Assembly: GCA_900468285.1 (NCBI GenBank)
Contig: UBTF01000004.1
Coordinates: 26,986 to 90,985 of the forward strand
Direction of reading: 5' to 3'
Length of the DNA: 64,000 bases
Origin: Hyphomicrobiales bacterium
GTDB lineage: Bacteria > Pseudomonadota > Alphaproteobacteria > Rhizobiales > Rhizobiaceae
Shown here: positions 16,743 to 26,586 of the stretch, one piece after another
Position numbering within the stretch: position 1 is the first letter of the stretch
Layout of the letters: each line of letters opens with the position of its first letter
The notes under the pieces: generated by a model
What the model was told of the DNA's origin: nothing
Database searches by the model: none
Seen by the model: the letters and a program-made list of their open reading frames with translations, nothing else
Translations under genes and position numbers: made by a program

Positions 16743-18359
16743 ATGACGATCCGATTTCTTCTTCGAGCCATGTGTCTATGGCTGGCACTCGGCATCGCTG
16801 CTCCATCCTTCGCCCAGCCAAGCGATCCTAAAGCGCTGATTGATGCGCTTGGCACGGCTGACTTCAAGCAGGCCGAGACGTTGACGGGCCAGATTGCAGC
16901 GTCCGGTGATCCACGTGTGGTTCCCGCGCTTGAAGCCTTTGCGGAAGGCGATCTCTATGTCCGCAAATCCGACAGTCGCGTTTTCATGACAAAGGCAGCC
17001 GGCGCCAATTTCACGCTTGTCGATCCCCTGACCGGTGAGAGCGCGGGTGAGGCACCGAAAGCCGCGGTTACCAAGATCCGCGTCAACAACAACCTGCGCC
17101 GTGTTATTCGCGCCGCTCTGGGTGGCTTGACGTTGCTCAGCCCTGACAAATCTGTTCGCCTTGCTGCCGCCGATGCCGTGTTGAAAGCACCGAGCGCCGA
17201 AAACCTGCAATTGCTGGAAGCGGCACTCGCCAAGGAAACCGACAGCCAGGTGCGCACGCGTATGGAAGAAGCGCGGGCCGTCTCCGTGCTGGCGTCAGAT
17301 CGATCCGTCGATGAAAAGCGCGCTGCTATAGAGACCATCAAGAGCCTGGGTGGACGTGGTGGGGTCAGCATTCTCATGGCAGCCGGTAATGTAACCGATG
17401 CCAGCCTCAAACCCGATATCGATGCGGCCATTGCCTATATTGAAAGCACGCTGGCTCTTTGGGATGCCGCGCAGAACATCTGGTATGGCCTGTCTCTCGG
17501 CTCCGTGCTTCTGCTGGCCGCCATCGGCCTTGCCATTACCTTTGGCGTCATGGGCATCATCAACATGGCCCATGGTGAGATGGTGATGATCGGTGCCTAT
17601 TCCACCTTCATGGTGCAGGAGGTGATCCGCGCCAACTACCCCGGCCTGTTCGACTGGTCGCTGGCGATTGCGCTGCCTGTCGCCTTTCTGGTCACCGGTG
17701 CGGTCGGTCTTGTCATGGAGCGCGGGGTTATCCGCTTTCTCTATGGACGTCCGCTCGAAACGCTGCTCGCGACATGGGGCATTTCTCTCATCCTGCAGCA
17801 GGGCGTGCGTTCCATCTTCGGGCCAACCAACCGCGAAGTTGGCAATCCGAGCTGGATGTCCGGCTCGTTCAGCGTCGGCTACCTCAACTTCACCTGGAAC
17901 CGCGTCTGGATTGTCTGTTTCTCGCTCTCGGTATTCTTTGCCCTTCTGCTTTTGCTGAAGCGTTCCGCCTTCGGTCTGCAAATGCGGGCGGTGACGCAGA
18001 ACCGGCGCATGGCGTCTTCCATGGGTATTCGCACGCCCTGGGTTGATGCTTTCACCTTCGCGCTCGGCTCGGGCGTTGCCGGGCTGGCGGGTGTGGCGCT
18101 CTCGCAGATTGACAATGTCTCTCCCAATCTCGGGCAGTCCTACATCATCGACAGCTTCATGGTGGTGGTGTTCGGCGGGGTCGGCAATCTCTGGGGAACC
18201 TTTGTCGGCGCGCTGACGCTCGGCGTGCTCAACAAATTCCTGGAGCCGACCGTCGGTGCTGTCCTTGGCAAGATCCTGGTTCTCGTTCTCATCATCCTGT
18301 TCATCCAGAAGCGGCCACGCGGTCTCTTCGCACTCAAGGGAAGGGCGATTGAAGCATGA
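16743..18359 (+). CDS. urtB: Urea ABC transporter permease UrtB
   Basis: A 538-residue inner-membrane permease. It begins with a signal-like segment (MTIRFLLRAMCLWLALG to SFAQ), then about 210 periplasmic residues found in UrtB but not in LivH, then a LivH-type permease core starting near NIWYGLSLGSVLLLAAIGLAITFGVMGIINMAHGE. The end, FIQKRPRGLFALKGR, is typical of UrtB. I chose ATG 16743 because GGGGAA precedes it and the signal sequence begins there; the reading from 16656 would start inside the RIME-like repeat. Its stop overlaps urtC as ATGA. UrtB and UrtC form the urea channel. Confidence 0.93.
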   Translation: MTIRFLLRAMCLWLALGIAAPSFAQPSDPKALIDALGTADFKQAETLTGQIAASGDPRVVPALEAFAEGDLYVRKSDSRVFMTKAAGANFTLVDPLTGESAGEAPKAAVTKIRVNNNLRRVIRAALGGLTLLSPDKSVRLAAADAVLKAPSAENLQLLEAALAKETDSQVRTRMEEARAVSVLASDRSVDEKRAAIETIKSLGGRGGVSILMAAGNVTDASLKPDIDAAIAYIESTLALWDAAQNIWYGLSLGSVLLLAAIGLAITFGVMGIINMAHGEMVMIGAYSTFMVQEVIRANYPGLFDWSLAIALPVAFLVTGAVGLVMERGVIRFLYGRPLETLLATWGISLILQQGVRSIFGPTNREVGNPSWMSGSFSVGYLNFTWNRVWIVCFSLSVFFALLLLLKRSAFGLQMRAVTQNRRMASSMGIRTPWVDAFTFALGSGVAGLAGVALSQIDNVSPNLGQSYIIDSFMVVVFGGVGNLWGTFVGALTLGVLNKFLEPTVGAVLGKILVLVLIILFIQKRPRGLFALKGRAIEA

Positions 18360-19534
18360 TTACCGGCTTCCTCCTTCGGGCGCTCGACCGCCGGATCCTC
18401 ATCGCCATCGGCATCATCCTAGCCGTCGCGGTCCTCGTGCCTGCCTCCAACCTGCTGCTTCCCGCAGACAGCCCATTCCGCATCCCCACCTACATCATGT
18501 CGATGCTCGGCAAATATCTGGCCTATGCCATTCTGGCGCTGGCGCTCGATCTCGTCTGGGGTTATTGCGGCATTCTCTCGCTTGGCCATGCAGCCTTTTT
18601 TGCGCTCGGTGGCTATGCCATGGGCATGTATCTGATGCGGCAGATCGGCACGCGGGGCACCTATGGCCATCCGATCCTTCCCGACTTCATGGTGTTTCTG
18701 AACTGGAAGGAACTGCCGTGGTTCTGGCATGGCTTCGACATGTTCTGGTTTGCCATGCTGATGGTTCTTGTCGTGCCCGGCCTGCTTGCCTTCGTCTTTG
18801 GCTGGTTTGCCTTTCGCTCCCGCGTCAACGGCGTCTATCTCTCCATCATCACGCAGGCCATGACCTATGCGCTGCTCCTTGCCTTCTTCCGCAATGATAT
18901 GGGCTTTGGCGGCAATAACGGGCTGACGGATTTCAAGGATATTCTCGGCTTTTCCGTACAGGCGGATGGCACGCGCGCCGTTCTGTTTGCCATGACGGCC
19001 ATCATGCTGGCGCTCTGCCTGCTGATAGCCTCCGGCATCGTCAACTCCAAGTTTGGCAAGGTGCTGGTGGGCGTGCGCGATGCGGAAAGCCGCGTGCGCT
19101 TCCTTGGCTTCCGGGTCGAGAACATCAAGCTTTTTACCTTCGTCGTCTCGGCCATGATGGCCGGTATCGCAGGTGCCTTGTTCGTGCCGCAGGTGGGCAT
19201 CATCAATCCCGGCGAGTTCTCTCCCGCCAACTCAATCGAAGTCGTGGTGTGGACCGCTGTCGGCGGACGCGGAACCCTGATCGGGCCGATCCTTGGCGCG
19301 GTGCTGGTCAATGGTGGCAAGAGCTACTTCACCGGCGCATTCCCGGAATTCTGGCTCTTTGCATTGGGTGGCCTTTTCATTGCCGTGACGCTGTTCTTCC
19401 CGAAGGGCATTGTCGGCACCGTCCAGCATTATCTTGCAGGCCGCCGGGAAAAGCGGGTGGAAGAGGCCAAGGACAAGGTGCGTCGGACCGAAAATGACGA
19501 TGCCGTCAAGGCGGCGCAACAGGCTGCGGAGTAG
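18356..19534 (+). CDS. urtC: Urea ABC transporter permease UrtC
   Basis: The 392-residue partner permease of UrtB, of LivM type. The family stretch LVWGYCGILSLGHAAFFALGGYAMGMYLMRQIG is clear, followed by GGNNGLTDFKDILGF, which is typical of UrtC, and by the LivM-like FLGFRVENIKLFTFVVSAMMAGIAGALF. About ten membrane segments are expected. The C-terminal 25 residues are charged and cytoplasmic. It begins inside the urtB stop codon and ends six bases before urtD, so the operon is translationally tight. Confidence 0.94.
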   Translation: MITGFLLRALDRRILIAIGIILAVAVLVPASNLLLPADSPFRIPTYIMSMLGKYLAYAILALALDLVWGYCGILSLGHAAFFALGGYAMGMYLMRQIGTRGTYGHPILPDFMVFLNWKELPWFWHGFDMFWFAMLMVLVVPGLLAFVFGWFAFRSRVNGVYLSIITQAMTYALLLAFFRNDMGFGGNNGLTDFKDILGFSVQADGTRAVLFAMTAIMLALCLLIASGIVNSKFGKVLVGVRDAESRVRFLGFRVENIKLFTFVVSAMMAGIAGALFVPQVGIINPGEFSPANSIEVVVWTAVGGRGTLIGPILGAVLVNGGKSYFTGAFPEFWLFALGGLFIAVTLFFPKGIVGTVQHYLAGRREKRVEEAKDKVRRTENDDAVKAAQQAAE

Positions 19535-19539
19535 CGACG

Positions 19540-20301
19540 ATGAACATGATCTCCGAAAAAAGAGCCAAAAGCCTGCTCTATCTGGACGGCGTTTCCGTGT
19601 CCTTCGATGGCTTCAAGGCTTTGAATTCCCTGTCCTTCGTGGTCGAGCCGGGTGAGCTTCGCGCCATCATTGGCCCCAATGGCGCGGGCAAGACCACGAT
19701 GATGGATATCATCACCGGCAAGACCCGGCCCAACAGCGGCACGGTGCTGTTCGAAGACAGCATCGACCTGACAAAAAAGGACGAGGCCGATATCGCGCAG
19801 TTGGGCATCGGCCGCAAGTTCCAGAAGCCGACGGTGTTTGAGAGCCACACGGTCTGGGACAATCTGGAACTCGCGCTCAACCGCAAGCGCGGCGTCTTCG
19901 CAACGCTGTTCTATCGCCTGACGGAAGACGACAAGACCCGTATCGAGGAGATCTTGGCCACGGTTCGTCTCTCCCACCGCCGCAATGATCTTGCCGCCAA
20001 TCTGTCCCACGGGCAGAAACAGTGGCTTGAGATCGGGATGCTGCTGGCACAGGAGCCAAAGCTCCTGCTGGTCGATGAGCCCGTGGCGGGGATGACGGAT
20101 GCAGAAACGGCAGAAACTGCGGTGCTGCTGAAGGAAATCGCCAAGACCCGCTCCGTGGTGGTCGTGGAGCATGACATGGGCTTCATCCGCGACCTCGGCG
20201 TGAAGGTGACGTGTCTGGCGGAAGGCTCTGTGCTTGCCGAAGGGTCGATCGATTTCGTGTCCAGCGATCCAAAGGTCATCGAAAATTATCTGGGGCGCTA
20301 G
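19540..20301 (+). CDS. urtD: Urea ABC transporter ATP-binding protein UrtD
   Basis: A 253-residue ABC ATPase of the LivG class. It has Walker [10 protein letters not shown], the variant signature LSHGQKQ usual in UrtD, Walker B LLLVDEPVAGMTD and the H-loop VVEHDMGF. The MTDAET after Walker B is typical of UrtD and differs from the GLNP of LivG. It works with UrtE on the cytoplasmic face of UrtBC. The first ATG is used here; an in-frame ATG lies two codons later. A gap of 39 bases separates it from urtE. Confidence 0.94.
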   Translation: MNMISEKRAKSLLYLDGVSVSFDGFKALNSLSFVVEPGELRAIIGPNGAGKTTMMDIITGKTRPNSGTVLFEDSIDLTKKDEADIAQLGIGRKFQKPTVFESHTVWDNLELALNRKRGVFATLFYRLTEDDKTRIEEILATVRLSHRRNDLAANLSHGQKQWLEIGMLLAQEPKLLLVDEPVAGMTDAETAETAVLLKEIAKTRSVVVVEHDMGFIRDLGVKVTCLAEGSVLAEGSIDFVSSDPKVIENYLGR

Positions 20302-20340
20302 GTTCGCCGCACGGCGAACGTCATCAAACAGGATTGCATC

Positions 20341-21036
20341 ATGCTGAGCGTCGAGAACATCAATCTTCACTATGGGGCGGCGCAGGCGCTGCGCGGAATT
20401 TCCCTCAATGCGCAGATGGGCAAGATCACCTGCGTCCTCGGTCGCAATGGCGTGGGAAAAAGCTCGCTATTGCGCGCCGTCACCGGCCAGCATCCGCTCA
20501 GCAGCGGCACAATTACCTTTGGCGGCGAACCCTTGAACGGACTTGCGCCCTACCAGCGCGCCAAGCGCGGCGTGGGTTATGTGCCGCAGGGCCGTGAGAT
20601 CTTTCCGCTCTTGACCGTGCAGGAAAACCTGCAGGCAGGCTACGCGCCGCTGCCACGCAAGGACAGGTTCATTCCAGACGATATTTTCAGCCTGTTCCCG
20701 GTGCTGCAATCCATGCTGTCGCGCCGGGGCGGAGACCTTTCGGGCGGGCAGCAGCAGCAGCTGGCGATTGGCCGCGCGCTGGTGACGCGCCCCCAGATCC
20801 TCGTCCTGGACGAACCGACGGAAGGCATACAGCCATCGATCATCAAGGACATCGGAAGGGCGATCAAATATTTGCGGGATTCCACCGGCATGGCGATCCT
20901 TCTGGTGGAACAATATCTGGATTTCTGCCGGGAGCTTGCCGATTACGTCTATATCATGGACCGTGGTGAGATCGTTCACGAGGGCGTGGCGGAAACGCTG
21001 GATATGCCCGAAGCCCGCCGTCATCTGACGGTCTGA
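20341..21036 (+). CDS. urtE: Urea ABC transporter ATP-binding protein UrtE
   Basis: A 231-residue ABC ATPase of the LivF class and the last gene of the urea importer. Walker A is GRNGVGKSS, the signature is LSGGQQQQ, and Walker B is ILVLDEPTEGIQPSIIKDIG, the last part being distinctive for UrtE. The end (MPEARRHLTV) matches family length. A strong hairpin with T-rich tail follows at 21085-21113, so the transporter operon likely ends here and the urease genes have their own start. Confidence 0.94.
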   Translation: MLSVENINLHYGAAQALRGISLNAQMGKITCVLGRNGVGKSSLLRAVTGQHPLSSGTITFGGEPLNGLAPYQRAKRGVGYVPQGREIFPLLTVQENLQAGYAPLPRKDRFIPDDIFSLFPVLQSMLSRRGGDLSGGQQQQLAIGRALVTRPQILVLDEPTEGIQPSIIKDIGRAIKYLRDSTGMAILLVEQYLDFCRELADYVYIMDRGEIVHEGVAETLDMPEARRHLTV

Positions 21037-21084
21037 GAGGCGAGTATCCTGTTCACGAATGGAGAAAAGCTTCGCAAAATTGTG

Positions 21085-21113
21085 AAAGCCATGCAGCTCT
21101 GCATGGCTTTTAT
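21085..21113 (+). terminator. Rho-independent terminator of urtABCDE
   Basis: AAAGCCATGC (21085-21094) pairs with GCATGGCTTT (21101-21110) over a six-base loop and ends in TTTTAT. It follows the urtE stop by about 50 bases. Confidence 0.75.
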
Positions 21114-21278
21114 GCGCAATTTTAGCGTTTCATTGATTAAAAGCCTGTGTTATTGGCACGAAACTGCAACATGCAAGACACAATGGCGAGGCCATCTGCA
21201 TGTCGCTCCCGTCGATCCCTTACATTCCACGAATTTTCCGGCATACTGTCGGGGAACTGTGCCAATAAAGGCGTGCCG

Positions 21279-22502
21279 ATGAATTTTACGACTGTTGCTG
21301 GCCGGCTTGCCCGGTTTGTCCGTCCCGCTCGCACTCTTGTTGCGGGCTTTGCCATTCTTACGGCCACGAGTGCCGCCGCGCTGGCGTCAACCTGCGGACA
21401 GACAATCGAACCGGGTAGACACGCGTTTTCGCTGGTCTCTGAAGGAAATCAACGCAGCGGCGTGTATTTTGTTCCGTCGTCTTACGACGGTCAGAAGAAA
21501 ATGCCTGTCGTTTTCGATTTCCACGGCAGCAACAGCAACCCGAATGGCCAGTTGGACCGCAGCGGCTGGGACAAGGTGGGCGAGCGCGAGGGCGTTATCG
21601 TCGTTGCGCTGCAAGGTAGCCTCAAGGGCGAGTTGCCCGGCACGAATGCATGGAATGTTCCCGGCGTGACCAAGCGTGACGGTGGTCTGGACGAGCCTGC
21701 CTTTATCCGTGACGCCGTCAGCATGGTCAAATCCACATTGTGTGTGGACGAGGCCCGCTTCTACGGCTCCGGTTATTCTGGCGGCGGGCGTATGCTGTCA
21801 CAATATCTGTGCAACGGCACGAATGACTTTGCGGCTGCCGGTTTTGTGGCATCGTTGCGCGCCGGCCTTCCCATGGAAGACGCCGGAAAATGGGCGCCGG
21901 ATGCAAAAAGCTGCACACCTGCAAAGCCGCTGTCCATCGTCGCCTTTGCCGGGTTGAAAGATCCCGCCAACCCCTATCAGGGCGGCGGCAAGCCCTATTG
22001 GCAGTATGGCGGTGAGACCGCCTTGAAGCGCTGGGCCGAGATCGATGGCTGCAAGGGCGCGGTCAAGAGCAAGTCCACCGATACCTTCACCTTCAATTCC
22101 TATGATGTCTGCAAGAGTGGCGCCCGCATCCATTCCTACGTCATCGATGCCTGGGACCATGCCTGGCCGCGCGCCGCCATGAAGGCTGAGGTTGTCGCCT
22201 CTGCCGCGGCGATCATTCGCAAGCCATCCAGCGATGCAGCAGGCAAGGTCCAGCAGGCCGTCGAGCGCAAGATGCCTGCGACCGATACGGTCCAGCGGCT
22301 TGATGCGGCGGAAAGAATGTGGGAGTTCTTCCAGAATACGGAAGGGCAGATGGTTGTCGACGCAACTGCGAAGACGGATTGCTCCGTGAAGGCGGTTCCC
22401 GCTTCCGCATCCGCCAAAGCTTCGGAGACGACGTGCAGCCAGACCAGCAAAGCATCCCACAACCCCGCCCGCAGCGCGCCCGAGGCAGCGGACGCATTGT
22501 AA
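21279..22502 (+). CDS. Secreted PHB-depolymerase-like esterase (CE1/LpqC type)
   Basis: A 407-residue predicted secreted alpha/beta hydrolase. A signal segment ([19 protein letters not shown]) precedes a domain with [10 protein letters not shown] (oxyanion region), the nucleophile elbow SGYSGGGRM, and a late DHAWPR that would carry the catalytic His. This layout fits the LpqC/polyhydroxybutyrate depolymerase branch, which cleaves ester bonds in polymers or feruloyl esters. The C-terminal 80 residues are a low-complexity Ala/Lys/Ser tail. I chose ATG 21279; the upstream reading to 21147 lacks a signal sequence. Its last 70 bases overlap the start chosen for ureD, which is unusual and is discussed separately. 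Confidence 0.75.
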   Translation: MNFTTVAGRLARFVRPARTLVAGFAILTATSAAALASTCGQTIEPGRHAFSLVSEGNQRSGVYFVPSSYDGQKKMPVVFDFHGSNSNPNGQLDRSGWDKVGEREGVIVVALQGSLKGELPGTNAWNVPGVTKRDGGLDEPAFIRDAVSMVKSTLCVDEARFYGSGYSGGGRMLSQYLCNGTNDFAAAGFVASLRAGLPMEDAGKWAPDAKSCTPAKPLSIVAFAGLKDPANPYQGGGKPYWQYGGETALKRWAEIDGCKGAVKSKSTDTFTFNSYDVCKSGARIHSYVIDAWDHAWPRAAMKAEVVASAAAIIRKPSSDAAGKVQQAVERKMPATDTVQRLDAAERMWEFFQNTEGQMVVDATAKTDCSVKAVPASASAKASETTCSQTSKASHNPARSAPEAADAL

Positions 22503-23260
22503 CCAAAGCAGTGCTTGGCCGCAGCCGTCTGGAGCAATTGTTTCAGGAAGGCTGCGCCAAGATCAGGCTTCCCGATACGTTTTCCAATGAGATGGAAGCC
22601 ATTCTCATCAACTCGTCCGGCGGCTTGACCGGCGGCGATGAGCTGGAATGGCAGGCCGATGCAGGCGAGGGAACATCCCTCGTGGTGACCACCCAGGCCT
22701 GCGAGAAGATTTACAAGGCAGCAGCCGGTACAGCCGCCGTCACAGCGCGCGTATCTGCGGCCCCCGCTGCCAAGCTTCACTGGCTACCGCAGGAAACCAT
22801 TCTTTTTGATCGCGCGTCGCTTACCCGCTCACTTGAGGCGGATATTGATGCATCCGCCGAATTCATCGCAGTGGAAGCGGTTCTGCTCGGCCGTCAGGCC
22901 ATGGGCGAGGCGATGCATGAGGGGCTGTTTCGCGATCGCTGGCGCATTCGCCATGGCGGCAAGCTGGTTCACGCCGAAGAACTGCGGCTGGAGGGAAACA
23001 TCGGTGAATTGACCAGGTCGGAACCCGTCCTGTCCGGTCAGGTCGCCTTCGCAACGCTTCTTTATATCGGCCCCCTGGCGGAGGCGCTTCTGCCTAAAAT
23101 CCGGGCTATTGCCGGGTTTTCCGGCGGTGCCAGCGCGTGGCAGGGAAAGCTTGTCATAAGGCTGTCTGCGCCGGACGGATTCACCATGAGAAAAATGCTG
23201 TTTCCCATCATTTCGCTCTTGCGAAATGGCGCGCCAGTGCCGAAAGTCTGGAATCTCTGA
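22433..23260 (+). CDS. ureD: Urease accessory protein UreD
   Basis: A 275-residue urease chaperone. UreD binds apo-urease and recruits UreF and UreG for nickel insertion. The family motifs [23 protein letters not shown] and [11 protein letters not shown] are present, and the ending with [15 protein letters not shown] is typical. I chose GTG 22433 ([14 protein letters not shown]) with GGAG nearby; the frame is open further to 22319 but those residues show no similarity. The start lies inside the last 70 bases of the upstream esterase gene, in another frame. Nineteen bases separate it from ureA. Confidence 0.88.
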   Translation: MQPDQQSIPQPRPQRARGSGRIVTKAVLGRSRLEQLFQEGCAKIRLPDTFSNEMEAILINSSGGLTGGDELEWQADAGEGTSLVVTTQACEKIYKAAAGTAAVTARVSAAPAAKLHWLPQETILFDRASLTRSLEADIDASAEFIAVEAVLLGRQAMGEAMHEGLFRDRWRIRHGGKLVHAEELRLEGNIGELTRSEPVLSGQVAFATLLYIGPLAEALLPKIRAIAGFSGGASAWQGKLVIRLSAPDGFTMRKMLFPIISLLRNGAPVPKVWNL

Positions 23261-23279
23261 TGATTGAAACGGGACCACA

Positions 23280-23582
23280 ATGAACCTCACCCCCAGAGAA
23301 AAAGACAAGCTTCTGATTTCCATGGCTGCCATGGTGGCGCGTCGGCGTCTGGAGCGTGGCGTCAAGCTGAACTATCCCGAAGCCATTGCTCTTATTACCG
23401 ATTTCGTGGTTGAGGGCGCACGCGACGGTCGCGCTGTGTCCGAACTGATGGAGGCGGGAGCCCACGTCATCAGCCGTGATCAGGTCATGGAAGGCATTGC
23501 CGAGATGATCCACGACGTGCAGGTCGAGGCGACGTTCCCTGATGGAACGAAGCTGGTGACCGTTCACGAACCCATCCGCTAG
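23280..23582 (+). CDS. ureA: Urease subunit gamma
   Basis: The 100-residue gamma subunit, full length for a three-subunit bacterial urease. It opens with [22 protein letters not shown] and has [34 protein letters not shown] and a VTVHEPI end, all strongly conserved. Gamma, beta and alpha subunits assemble as a trimer of trimers that hydrolyses urea to ammonia and carbamate. Ten bases separate its stop from the DUF1272 gene. Confidence 0.95.
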   Translation: MNLTPREKDKLLISMAAMVARRRLERGVKLNYPEAIALITDFVVEGARDGRAVSELMEAGAHVISRDQVMEGIAEMIHDVQVEATFPDGTKLVTVHEPIR

Positions 23583-23591
23583 GAGCGCGCC

Positions 23592-23849
23592 ATGGCACTC
23601 GAACTTCGCCCCAATTGCGAATGCTGCGACAGGGACCTTGCGCCCGATAGCCTCGATGCGATGATGTGTTCTTTCGAATGCACGTTTTGCAGCGACTGCA
23701 CGACCACTATTCTCAATGGAAAGTGCCCGAACTGCGGCGGAGAACTGGTGCGACGCCCCATTCGCCCGGCGGCCAAACTGGTCAACAATCCGGCTTCCAC
23801 GAAGCGGGTTCTGAAAGCCGATGGCTGCGCATCCATCGAAGCGGCGTGA
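23592..23849 (+). CDS. DUF1272 zinc-ribbon protein inside the urease operon
   Basis: An 85-residue cytoplasmic protein rich in cysteine. The first 55 residues carry [20 protein letters not shown] and [10 protein letters not shown], matching the DUF1272 family. The pairs of CxxC motifs suggest a double zinc ribbon. The C-terminal 30 residues are less ordered. It sits in the same direction between ureA and ureB with gaps of 9 and 16 bases, so it must be co-expressed with urease. A function in metal handling is tempting but unproven; DUF1272 proteins also occur away from urease genes. Confidence 0.8.
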   Translation: MALELRPNCECCDRDLAPDSLDAMMCSFECTFCSDCTTTILNGKCPNCGGELVRRPIRPAAKLVNNPASTKRVLKADGCASIEAA

Positions 23850-23865
23850 CGATAAGGAAAAGACC

Positions 23866-24171
23866 ATGATCCCAGGTGAAGTCATTGCCGCAGAAGGTGA
23901 GATCGAGCTCAATGCCGGTCAGCCAACGATCACCATTGAAGTTGCCAATAGCGGCGACAGGCCTGTTCAGGTTGGCAGCCATTACCACTTTGCCGAAACC
24001 AATGCGGGCCTGGTCTTCGAGCGCGACAAGGCGCACGGAATGCGGCTTGATATTCCGGCAGGAACTGCGGTTCGCTTCGAACCCGGCCAGAAGCGCGAAG
24101 TGACTTTGGTGCCGCTTTCAGGCAAGCGGGAAGTCTACGGCTTTCGCAAGCTCGTGATGGGTAAGTTGTGA
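23866..24171 (+). CDS. ureB: Urease subunit beta
   Basis: The 101-residue beta subunit. It begins [18 protein letters not shown] and has the conserved [21 protein letters not shown] and [17 protein letters not shown] chose ATG 23866 because this is the universal UreB start; the frame opens earlier at 23821 inside the DUF1272 gene. Its stop TGA shares its last base with the ATG of the next gene, giving translational coupling. Confidence 0.95.
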   Translation: MIPGEVIAAEGEIELNAGQPTITIEVANSGDRPVQVGSHYHFAETNAGLVFERDKAHGMRLDIPAGTAVRFEPGQKREVTLVPLSGKREVYGFRKLVMGKL

Positions 24172-24608
24172 TGATGGCGGCCAAGCATTTGCGTCATGTT
24201 TTTTCCGGTCTTTTCGTCTTCTGTGCGGCCACTTCCTTTTCGCTCGCCGTCCGCGACGCTGCCGCTCAGGAAGAGCCCAATTGTGCCGAACCTTCGACGC
24301 AGAGGGACATGAACGCATGTGCTGCCCTCGATTATGAAAAGGCCGACAAGGAGCTGAATGTTGCCTACCAGCAGCTTCGCAAGAAGATGAGCGAGTGGGA
24401 CAAGTCCGCCGATGCCGCGAGCAAGGGTGCCGTCGACGCACTTGTGGCGGCACAACGCGCATGGGTCGCGTTCCGCGATGCCAATTGTGATGTTGCGGGC
24501 TTCCAGGCGCGGGGCGGCTCGATGGAGCCGATGCTCGTCTCCTCCTGCCTTGCCGATATGAGCACAAAACGCGCCGAAGAACTTCGCAAGCTTTCGGACG
24601 GTTTCTGA
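24171..24608 (+). CDS. LprI-like secreted protein (lysozyme inhibitor LprI N-terminal family)
   Basis: A protein of about 145 residues with a long signal peptide (ending near VRDAAA before QEEPNC). The mature part shows the LprI pattern: paired Cys at PNC and NAC, the [20 protein letters not shown] helix with an AYQQL continuation, then WVAFRDANC and SSCLADM. LprI-type proteins include periplasmic lysozyme inhibitors, but many members have unknown roles. It begins on the last base of the ureB stop (ATG 24171; a GTG at 24168 and ATG 24174 are alternatives) and precedes ureC by 40 bases, so an exported protein is made from the middle of the urease operon. Confidence 0.8.
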   Translation: MMAAKHLRHVFSGLFVFCAATSFSLAVRDAAAQEEPNCAEPSTQRDMNACAALDYEKADKELNVAYQQLRKKMSEWDKSADAASKGAVDALVAAQRAWVAFRDANCDVAGFQARGGSMEPMLVSSCLADMSTKRAEELRKLSDGF

Positions 24609-24648
24609 CGCGACCGCCCATTCTTTTCTCCGCCCTCCAGGGAGCCTG

Positions 24649-26364
24649 ATGCCGATGCCTTACAAGATTTCCCGTGCGTCCTATGCCAGCATGTTTGGCC
24701 CCACCGTGGGCGACAAGGTGCGGCTTGCCGATACCGAGCTCTTCATCGAGATCGAGAAGGATTTCACGACCTATGGCGAGGAGGTCAAGTTCGGTGGCGG
24801 CAAGGTCATTCGCGACGGCATGGGGCAAAGCCAGGCAACGCGGGCTGAAGGTGCTGTCGATACCGTCATCACCAACGTCGTCATTGTCGATCATAGCGGT
24901 ATCTACAAAGCCGATGTCGGTTTGAAGGATGGACGCATTCACGCCATCGGCAAGGCTGGAAACCCAGATACGCAGCCGGGCGTGACCATTATCGTCGGCC
25001 CCTCGACGGAGGCGATTGCCGGTGAAGGCAAGATCCTGACGGCGGGCGGGATGGATGCCCATATCCATTTCATCTGCCCGCAGCAGATCGAAGAAGCCTT
25101 GATGAGCGGCGTGACCACCATGCTTGGCGGCGGCTCTGGTCCTGCCCATGGCACGCTGGCCACCACCTGCACGGGCGCCTGGCACATTGAAAGAATGATT
25201 GAAAGCTTCGATGCTTTCCCGATGAACCTTGCCCTGGCAGGCAAGGGCAATGCGTCACTGCCTGCACCTCTGGAAGAAATGATCCTTGCGGGCGCATCCT
25301 CCTTGAAGCTTCATGAGGACTGGGGCACCACACCGGCCGCCATCGACAACTGCCTGTCTGTTGCCGATGCGTTTGACGTGCAGGTGATGATCCACACCGA
25401 CACCCTGAATGAAAGCGGTTTCGTGGAAGATACGGTTGCGGCCATCAATGGTCGCACCATCCACGCCTTTCATACGGAAGGGGCGGGCGGTGGCCACGCG
25501 CCTGATATCATCAAGATTTGCGGAAACCCCAACGTCATTCCTTCCTCCACCAATCCAACGCGGCCCTACACCATCAATACGCTGGCGGAACATCTGGACA
25601 TGCTGATGGTCTGCCATCACCTGTCGCCGTCCATCCCGGAAGACATCGCCTTTGCGGAAAGCCGCATCCGCAAGGAAACGATTGCTGCAGAAGATATCCT
25701 GCACGATATCGGCGCGTTCTCGATCATCTCCTCCGACAGCCAGGCCATGGGCCGTGTGGGTGAGGTGGCGATCCGCACCTGGCAGACGGCAGACAAGATG
25801 AAGCGCCAGCGCGGTCGTCTGAAGGAAGAGGTGGGCGAGAACGACAATTTCCGTGTTCGCCGCTACATCGCCAAATACACCATCAATCCGGCGATTGCTC
25901 ACGGCGTTTCGCATGAAATCGGCTCCATCGAAGTCGGCAAGCGCGCCGATTTGGTGCTCTGGAACCCCGCCTTTTTCGGCGTGAAGCCGGAGATGGTGTT
26001 GTTGGGCGGCTCCATCGCCGCCGCGCCGATGGGTGATCCGAACGCTTCGATCCCGACGCCGCAGCCGATGCACTACCGCCCGATGTTTGCCGCTTACGGC
26101 AAGCTGCGCACCAATTCCTCTGTCACCTTCGTGTCGCAGGCATCGCTGGATGGCGGGTTGGCGCAACGGCTTGGCGTTGCAAAGAAGCTGGTGGCGGTGC
26201 GCAATGTGCGCGGTGGTATTTCCAAGGCATCGATGATCCACAACTCCCTGACGCCACACATCGATGTTGACCCTGAGACCTACGAGGTGCGGGCCGATGG
26301 GGAGCTTTTGACCTGCGAACCGGCAACAGTGCTGCCCATGGCGCAGAGATATTTCCTGTTCTAG
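24649..26364 (+). CDS. ureC: Urease subunit alpha (catalytic)
   Basis: The 571-residue catalytic subunit with two nickel ions. All active-site residues are visible: His138 and His140 ([13 protein letters not shown]), carbamylated Lys220 in [10 protein letters not shown] with His222 nearby, His249 (IHTDTLNE), His275 ([10 protein letters not shown]), the flap Cys322-His323 (MVCHHLSPS) and Asp363 (SSDSQAMGR). The length is normal, so the enzyme should be active once UreDEFG load nickel. A GGGAG ribosome site precedes ATG 24649; ATG 24655 (MPYKISR) is an alternative. Unlike most urease operons, the next gene is not ureE. Confidence 0.97.
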   Translation: MPMPYKISRASYASMFGPTVGDKVRLADTELFIEIEKDFTTYGEEVKFGGGKVIRDGMGQSQATRAEGAVDTVITNVVIVDHSGIYKADVGLKDGRIHAIGKAGNPDTQPGVTIIVGPSTEAIAGEGKILTAGGMDAHIHFICPQQIEEALMSGVTTMLGGGSGPAHGTLATTCTGAWHIERMIESFDAFPMNLALAGKGNASLPAPLEEMILAGASSLKLHEDWGTTPAAIDNCLSVADAFDVQVMIHTDTLNESGFVEDTVAAINGRTIHAFHTEGAGGGHAPDIIKICGNPNVIPSSTNPTRPYTINTLAEHLDMLMVCHHLSPSIPEDIAFAESRIRKETIAAEDILHDIGAFSIISSDSQAMGRVGEVAIRTWQTADKMKRQRGRLKEEVGENDNFRVRRYIAKYTINPAIAHGVSHEIGSIEVGKRADLVLWNPAFFGVKPEMVLLGGSIAAAPMGDPNASIPTPQPMHYRPMFAAYGKLRTNSSVTFVSQASLDGGLAQRLGVAKKLVAVRNVRGGISKASMIHNSLTPHIDVDPETYEVRADGELLTCEPATVLPMAQRYFLF

Positions 26365-26408
26365 GCCATGTCCCCCATAGTCAGGGACGGTGCAGAAATA
26401 CGCGCGGT

Positions 26409-26441
26409 CCGGAGAATGTGAAGAATCGCGCAATTCTCCGG
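26409..26441. repeat. Inverted repeat after ureC
   Basis: CCGGAGAAT (26409-26417) pairs with ATTCTCCGG (26433-26441) over 15 bases. There is no T-run, so it may be a weak terminator, an mRNA 3' stabiliser or an operator for the peroxiredoxin gene. Confidence 0.4.
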
Positions 26442-26586
26442 GCTTCGGAGCGTTGCCGCCTGTGCATGACTGCCCTGCAGGCATATGTTTTTGCTGCACT
26501 GCAAACGAAATTGCGGTATCGCAAGCCCAGTTTCAGGCGTGACCTGTTCCCAAGCCCTTCACGCCGCATTTGTACAGGAGAAACCC

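Noticed and set aside
15550..16821. 423-residue frame opposite urtA
   Set aside because: It runs through the RIME-like repeat and the complement of urtA; codon-bias artefact.
25255..26499. 414-residue frame opposite ureC
   Set aside because: Complement of the urease alpha gene; no similarity and unlikely composition.
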